Positions 6,467 to 10,253 of a stretch of DNA of 10,253 nt are shown one piece after another; the stretch's first letter is position 1; each line of letters starts with the position of its first letter. The DNA lies in the NCBI GenBank assembly GCA_015486775.1, contig WFRA01000275.1:1-10253 (forward strand), given 5' to 3'. Source of the DNA: Kiritimatiellales bacterium (GTDB lineage: Bacteria; Verrucomicrobiota; Kiritimatiellia; Kiritimatiellales; Pontiellaceae). Under the pieces are notes generated by a model that saw nothing but the letters and a program-made list of their open reading frames with translations, had not been told where the DNA came from and searched no databases. Position numbers and translations under genes: made by a program.

Positions 6467-7359
6467 CGGGCTATGCCAGCCGCGCCTATGCCGAATCCCT
6501 CGCGGAGTTTGGCAAGTTGATCCACCTGCCGCGCTGCGGCGGGCACCTGCTCAGGCGTCCGGTTCCCGGAACATCCGAACACGATGCCATGGGCTGCTAC
6601 CCGCTCTTTTTCTGCGCCGACTGGAACGCGCTCGAAGCCGATCTGGCGGAATTGCCCAGGCAGCTCGCGAGCGTATCGCTCGTGGCCGACCCCTTCGGGG
6701 ATCATTCGCGGGAATTGCTCGAAAGCGCCTTCGACGTGGTCAATCCCTTCCGCGTCCACTACGTCGTGGATCTCGAACAGCCCACCGAAAAGATTGGCTC
6801 GAAACACCACCGCCGCGAAGCCCGCAAGGCGCTGGAAAAAATCCAGGTCGAGGTTTGCCAGGATCCTCCGGGCTTTTCCAGCGATTGGAACAACCTCTAC
6901 CAAGCCCTTGCGCAGCGCCACGATATTCGCGGCATCCGGGCGTTCTCCCGCCGCGCCTTCGAACGCCAGCTGGCCATCCCGGGCATCGTGGTCCACCAGG
7001 CCTGGCTCGGGGGGCAGCTGGTTGGCGCCCAGCTTTTCTTCCAGCAGGGGGACGTGGTCCACTGCCATCTGGGGGCGGTCACCGAGGAGGGATACGAAAC
7101 CGGCGCGTTCTATGCGCTGGACTGCTTTTCCTTCGAATATTTCGCCGGCCGCGCCCGCAAGCTCGACCTCGGCGGAGGCACCGGGTTGGACTCCGACGGC
7201 GACGATGGCCTGAGCCGCTACAAGAAAGGGTGGGGCTCCGAAACCCGTCCCGTCTATTTTTGCGGGCGGATCGCCAACCGCGCCCGCTACGATGCCCTCG
7301 CGCCGCCACCCGTCGCAACCAGCTATTTCCCGGCCTACCGGGAAGGGGAGTTTTCCTAG
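6463..7359 (+). CDS. GNAT acyltransferase, FemAB type, second of a pair
   Basis: A 298-residue acyltransferase of the same broad superfamily as its upstream neighbour but clearly divergent from it. Seen: the basic KHHRREARKALEK segment (114-126) at the domain junction, a GNAT core with WLGGQLVGAQLFFQQGDVVHCHLGAV (181-206), and the characteristic C-terminal LDLGGGTG...DDGLSRYKKGWG (235-258) shared by FemAB/FemX-like proteins. An open frame continues 453 bases upstream, but that stretch is the shadow of the preceding gene. The ATG at 6463 is supported by GAGGAAG just upstream and by the ATGA overlap. It lies directly before a sugar aminotransferase, so N-acylation of the amino group that enzyme installs is an attractive role (inference). 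The two GNATs could add different groups or act on different residues. Confidence 0.8.
   Translation: MTGYASRAYAESLAEFGKLIHLPRCGGHLLRRPVPGTSEHDAMGCYPLFFCADWNALEADLAELPRQLASVSLVADPFGDHSRELLESAFDVVNPFRVHYVVDLEQPTEKIGSKHHRREARKALEKIQVEVCQDPPGFSSDWNNLYQALAQRHDIRGIRAFSRRAFERQLAIPGIVVHQAWLGGQLVGAQLFFQQGDVVHCHLGAVTEEGYETGAFYALDCFSFEYFAGRARKLDLGGGTGLDSDGDDGLSRYKKGWGSETRPVYFCGRIANRARYDALAPPPVATSYFPAYREGEFS
6876..6890. repeat. TTCCA-N5-TGGAA palindrome, copy 2
   Basis: Exact arms with spacer GCGAT, inside the second GNAT gene, read in the frame TCC-AGC-GAT-TGG. All 15 bases are identical to the copy at 8440-8454, which is read in a different frame. Confidence 0.5.
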
Positions 7360-7361
7360 CC

Positions 7362-8510
7362 ATGGAATTCAACCGGCCATTGCATGTGGGTGCTCCGAAC
7401 ATCGGAGACCGAGAGCTGTTCCAGGCGCACGTCGATGCCATGTTCGACCGCCGCTGGCTCGCCAACCATGGCGAGCTGGTGCTCCGGTTCGAGGAGAAGC
7501 TCAAGGCCTATCTCGGAGTCCGGCACTGCATCGCCATGTGTAACGGAACCACCGCGCTCGAAATCGCCATCCGCGTGCTGGAGTTGGCCGGCGAAGTGAT
7601 TGTTCCCTCTTTCACGTTCGTGGCCACCGCCCACGCGCTCCGGTGGCAGGGCATCGTCCCCGTTTTTTGCGATGTCGATCCCGACACCCTCTGCCTCGAC
7701 CCAAAAGAGGTGGAAAAGCTCATCACCCCCCGCACCACCGGAATTGTCGGGGTTCATCTTTTTGGCCAGGGCTGCGATGTGGAGGCATTGCGGTCGATTG
7801 CCGACGCCCGCGGCCTCAAGCTGATGTTCGACGCCGCCCACGCCTTCGGCAATACCATCGGCGGAAGGCGCATCGGCGGCTTTGGCGAGTGCGAGGTGTT
7901 CAGCTTCCACGCCACCAAATTCTTCAACGCCTTCGAGGGCGGAGCCGTCGCCACGGACAACGATGCGCTGGCCGAAAAGATCCGGCTCATGCAAAACTTC
8001 GGCTTCTCCGACTGGGACACCGTCGACCATCTCGGGATCAACGGCAAGATGACCGAGGTCTGCGCGGCGATGGGGCTGGCCAACCTCGAGGGCATCGATG
8101 GATTCCGCGAAACCAACCGGCGCAACCGCGCGGCCTACGCGGACGGGCTCAAAGACATCCCCGGCCTGCGGCTGGTCGGCGAACCCGCCGCCCCGGACCG
8201 GGCGGCGGCCAACAACCAGTATGTCGTGGTGGAGGTCGGTGCGCAATATCCCCTTTCGCGCGACGAGCTCATGCGGCGCCTGCACGCCGAAAACGTCCTG
8301 GTTCGCCGCTACTTCTGGCCGGGGTGCCACCGCATGGAACCGTATAGAACGGACGATCCAGAGGCTGGGAAAAGACTGCCTATGACGGAAGCGTTTCTGG
8401 AAAGGGTTCTGCTCTTCCCGACCGGCACCGCGGTTTCCGTTCCAGCGATTGGAAAAATAGTGGCGCTTGTGGCGGGGTGGGGTGCCGGGAGGGGGGCGAA
8501 TGGACTTTGA
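7362..8510 (+). CDS. DegT/DnrJ/EryC1/StrS-family PLP-dependent sugar aminotransferase
   Basis: A 382-residue PLP enzyme that transfers an amino group, usually from glutamate, to a keto nucleotide-sugar. Seen: RRWLANHG (30-37), NGTTALEIA (61-69) for cofactor phosphate binding, PSFTFVATA (82-90), the PLP-ring-stacking/aspartate motif FDAAHAFG (156-163), SFHATKFFN with Schiff-base lysine K186, FEGGA (191-195), and NGKMTEVCAAMGLANL (227-242). Length is typical. The 'RRWL-x-N-x-G' start recalls the VioA/QdtB-like branch that makes 4- or 3-amino-6-deoxy sugars, but regiochemistry cannot be read with confidence. The ATG at 7362 lies 2 bases after the preceding stop with AAGGGGAG upstream; the longer open frame to the left is a shadow. 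Its 3' end overlaps the glycosyltransferase gene by 11 bases. Confidence 0.92.
   Translation: MEFNRPLHVGAPNIGDRELFQAHVDAMFDRRWLANHGELVLRFEEKLKAYLGVRHCIAMCNGTTALEIAIRVLELAGEVIVPSFTFVATAHALRWQGIVPVFCDVDPDTLCLDPKEVEKLITPRTTGIVGVHLFGQGCDVEALRSIADARGLKLMFDAAHAFGNTIGGRRIGGFGECEVFSFHATKFFNAFEGGAVATDNDALAEKIRLMQNFGFSDWDTVDHLGINGKMTEVCAAMGLANLEGIDGFRETNRRNRAAYADGLKDIPGLRLVGEPAAPDRAAANNQYVVVEVGAQYPLSRDELMRRLHAENVLVRRYFWPGCHRMEPYRTDDPEAGKRLPMTEAFLERVLLFPTGTAVSVPAIGKIVALVAGWGAGRGANGL
8440..8454. repeat. TTCCA-N5-TGGAA palindrome, copy 3
   Basis: Exact arms with spacer GCGAT near the 3' end of the aminotransferase gene, read in the frame GTT-CCA-GCG-ATT-GGA. It is about 45 bases upstream of the next gene's start. 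Confidence 0.5.
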
Positions 8511-9567
8511 CATCCGCACAGAGGAGCCGGCGGTCAGCGTTTGCCTGATCACCTACAACCACGCCCCCTACATCCGCGAGTGCCTCGACTCCATCCTCGC
8601 GCAGCGGACGGATTTCCCTTTCGAAATCTGCCTCGGGGAGGACGAATCGACCGACGGCACCCGCGAAATCTGCGTGGAGTATGCCGAAAAGCATCCCGAC
8701 CGTATCCGGCTTTTTCTGCGTTCGCAATCGGAGCCGGGGCGTGGGGCCTACATGTCGCAGGGGGTCTACAACCACATCCGGACCATGGAAGCCTGCCGTG
8801 GGAAATATATGGCGTGGTGCGACGGCGACGACGCGTGGATCGATCCGCAGAAACTCCAGAAGCAGTTCGATGCCATGGAGTCCGACCCCGGCCTGTCGCT
8901 GGTCCATTCGGATTTCGATAAGCTGGACGAAATTTCGGGGTGCAGGATCGACCACGTTTGCCGACGGCGCCCCGGCGACTACCGGCAGAACCCCGATCCG
9001 GACCTGCTCAGATACGACATTATCCAGCAGCGGTATCTGATTGCGGCAAGCACCGCCTTCATGCGCACCCGTGATGCCCTGGAGATTTCCCGGGAAAACG
9101 GAGCAGTCTTCCAGTCCTGCCCGATGGGGGATGTCATCACCTGGTGCGAGCTACTCGACCATGGCTCCTTCCTCCGTCTGGAGGAGTCGACGAGCATCTA
9201 CCGCATCCTCCCCGAATCCGATTCGAATTCCGTCTCCGCCAAACACAAGCTCCGGTTCACCAACGGCGCCGCAAACCTCGGGATTATGCTTGGCGAACGC
9301 TACGGCCTCCCCATGGACCGGGTGCGGGAAAACAAAATCAAGCACTGCAACCGCTACGCGCTGCTAAGTGGTGATTTTTCGGAGATCAGGGCTTTGCGTG
9401 CCGATGCAGACTATCGCTTTTCGTTGGTGGAATCCTGCATCTACCATGCGGGGCGCTGGAGCTTCCCGCGCGCCGCGGCCCGGAAAATCTTCGAATGGCG
9501 GTACCGGAGCAACAACCGGCAGTTCAACCGGAAAAAGGTTCGGCCGATCCCCGGTTCCCGTTCCTGA
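8500..9567 (+). CDS. Family 2 glycosyltransferase
   Basis: A 355-residue GT-A-fold glycosyltransferase, cytoplasmic or membrane-peripheral, expected to transfer one sugar from a nucleotide donor to the growing lipid-linked saccharide. Seen: VSVCLITYNHAPYIRECLDSIL (12-33), the donor-binding EDESTDGT (48-54) and the metal-binding CDGDDAW (107-113), all canonical GT2 features. The C-terminal half (MGDVITWCELLDHG and after) is the less conserved acceptor side and ends in a basic tail. ATG 8500 is chosen over a TTG 33 bases upstream because GGGAGGGGGG directly precedes it and the extension carries no homology. The 11-base overlap with the aminotransferase makes it the last gene of the sigma-54-controlled operon. 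It ends in a 44-base convergent overlap with the gene on the other strand. Sugar specificity unknown. Confidence 0.9.
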   Translation: MDFDIRTEEPAVSVCLITYNHAPYIRECLDSILAQRTDFPFEICLGEDESTDGTREICVEYAEKHPDRIRLFLRSQSEPGRGAYMSQGVYNHIRTMEACRGKYMAWCDGDDAWIDPQKLQKQFDAMESDPGLSLVHSDFDKLDEISGCRIDHVCRRRPGDYRQNPDPDLLRYDIIQQRYLIAASTAFMRTRDALEISRENGAVFQSCPMGDVITWCELLDHGSFLRLEESTSIYRILPESDSNSVSAKHKLRFTNGAANLGIMLGERYGLPMDRVRENKIKHCNRYALLSGDFSEIRALRADADYRFSLVESCIYHAGRWSFPRAAARKIFEWRYRSNNRQFNRKKVRPIPGSRS

Positions 9568-10253
9568 GCCCCCGGTAGAGCCCGGCGTGGATCGCGATGC
9601 GGTAGGCGATGTTGTAGGGGATGGTGTGGAATTTTAGCTTGCGGCAGGCGTGCAGGAAGTCGCGGAAAATCTCCCGGACGCAGCGCGCGGCCTGCCTTCC
9701 AAGGTTTGGAACCTTTCCGAACGTGATGGCTTGCCGGTAGTGTTTCCGGAAGAGCCCCTTGAGGGAATAGTTGTGGGAATGCTCGACCACGGAGTCCGCC
9801 GCGAGCCGGAAGCGCGCGCCGTTTTCGATGCACGTCCTCGCCCAGGCGGCGTCCTCGGCATAGCCGTGCTCGCGGAACGGGTGGCTTTCCCAAAGCTCCC
9901 GCCGGAAGGCGCAGGCGGCGGCGGAAAAGAAAAGGGGATCGGCGTTGCCGGGGGCATAGGCGCGCTCGTAGTCGTAGGCCACGACAAACCGGGCATCGGG
10001 TCGGGCGATCTGGCGGCTGAAGGCCGCGTCGGCCTGCTTTCCAAGGATTGGAAGAAGAAGCTTTTCGAGCCAATCCTCCGACTGCGGAACGGCATCGGCG
10101 TTGAGCAGTACGACAATCGGATGGCCGGTCTGCGCAATGGCTTGGTTGAGCACCCGGCCGGGTTCGTATTCCTCCGGCGAGATTCGGCGCAGGGAGGCAG
10201 CGTGCGCAAGGAGCTCCTCCACCGAGCCGTCGGTGGAGCCTGAGTCCACCGCA
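9524..10253 (-). CDS. Family 2 glycosyltransferase, rhamnosyltransferase-like, 5' end beyond window
   Basis: The visible part is about 242 residues and begins inside the GT2 domain: the motif A-V-D-S-G-S-T-D-G-S lies at the very edge. It is normally preceded by some 35-45 residues (V-x-x-x-Y-N and the first helix), so the true start is right of the window; the GTG at 10249 is an internal valine. Further motifs: LLNADAVP (about 48-54), the YDYER-AY and NADPLFFSAA region, and HGYAEDAAWA (128-137) with the catalytic-base-region E-D-x-x-W. This pattern resembles RfbF/WbbL-type rhamnosyl- and related transferases. The C-terminal region is rich in basic and amphipathic residues, suggesting peripheral membrane contact. 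The gene runs opposite to the rest and its stop lies inside the neighbouring glycosyltransferase gene, so it is a separate transcription unit. Confidence 0.88.
   Translation of the reverse strand, partial: AVDSGSTDGSVEELLAHAASLRRISPEEYEPGRVLNQAIAQTGHPIVVLLNADAVPQSEDWLEKLLLPILGKQADAAFSRQIARPDARFVVAYDYERAYAPGNADPLFFSAAACAFRRELWESHPFREHGYAEDAAWARTCIENGARFRLAADSVVEHSHNYSLKGLFRKHYRQAITFGKVPNLGRQAARCVREIFRDFLHACRKLKFHTIPYNIAYRIAIHAGLYRGLRNGNRGSAEPFSG
9688..9711. repeat. 24-base near-repeat containing palindrome copy 4
   Basis: CGGCCTGC followed by the palindrome TTCCA-AGGTT-TGGAA (9697-9711, copy 4). It matches 10030-10053 at 22 of 24 bases. It lies inside the - strand glycosyltransferase gene and encodes part of P-N-L-G-R-Q-A. 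Confidence 0.5.
10030..10053. repeat. 24-base near-repeat containing palindrome copy 5
   Basis: CGGCCTGC followed by TTCCA-AGGAT-TGGAA (10039-10053, copy 5; six-base arms TTCCAA/TTGGAA around GGA). It pairs with 9688-9711 and encodes part of P-I-L-G-K-Q-A in the same gene and the same frame as copy 4. Confidence 0.5.

Noticed and set aside
8467..8499. TTG start extending the family 2 glycosyltransferase by 11 residues
   Set aside because: The ATG at 8500 has a strong purine-rich ribosome site immediately upstream, and the extra residues are Gly/Arg-rich and not part of the GT2 fold.
7356..8552. - strand open frame of about 398 residues
   Set aside because: Antisense shadow of the aminotransferase gene, whose + strand frame has the complete PLP motifs.
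1..10253. CRISPR arrays, tRNA/rRNA genes, transposases or attachment sites
   Set aside because: No regularly spaced repeats, tRNA-like folds or transposase/integrase motifs were seen by reading both strands.

Overview
The window is a dense stretch of a surface-polysaccharide (exopolysaccharide or O-antigen-like) biosynthesis locus from a high-GC bacterium. It carries nine genes on the + strand and one, cut by the right edge, on the - strand. There are no RNA genes, insertion sequences, phage genes or CRISPR arrays. Gene families, a consensus sigma-54 promoter and compact polycistronic packing point to a Gram-negative-type organism. The style resembles polysaccharide loci of the Planctomycetota/Verrucomicrobiota/Kiritimatiellota group, but no marker gene is present, so that placement is a weak inference.

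Left module (62-3440): an FAD-dependent oxidoreductase of the L-2-hydroxyglutarate oxidase (LhgO) family, a glucose-1-phosphate cytidylyltransferase-like nucleotidyltransferase, a PIG-L/LmbE zinc deacetylase and an RmlC-type sugar-nucleotide 3,5-epimerase. The first three are spaced by 18-32 bases. A 149-base spacer without a credible gene precedes the epimerase. These enzymes look like the supply line for an activated, modified deoxy-sugar. The expected 4,6-dehydratase partner is not in the window.

Control region (3441-3646): a 206-base gap holding a consensus sigma-54 promoter (3542-3557). It is followed by a roughly 79-base leader that can form two mutually exclusive hairpins and contains a nine-codon mini-ORF. 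This is the clearest regulatory signal in the window.

Right module (3647-9567): a full-length ABC exporter (membrane domain plus ATPase), two consecutive FemAB/BcsL-type GNAT acyltransferases, a DegT/DnrJ/EryC1/StrS-type PLP sugar aminotransferase and a family 2 glycosyltransferase. These genes abut or overlap (0-base gap, 4-base ATGA overlap, 2-base gap, 11-base overlap) and are very probably one operon under the sigma-54 promoter. A coherent reading is that an amino sugar is made by the aminotransferase, acylated by one or both GNATs, attached by the glycosyltransferase, and the lipid-linked product is flipped by the ABC exporter. A second family 2 glycosyltransferase lies convergently and overlaps the operon's last gene by 44 bases.

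The most unexpected signal is a short palindrome, TTCCA-N5-TGGAA, found five times exactly and three more times with one mismatch. The exact copies lie inside four genes and in different reading frames, so protein coding does not explain them.
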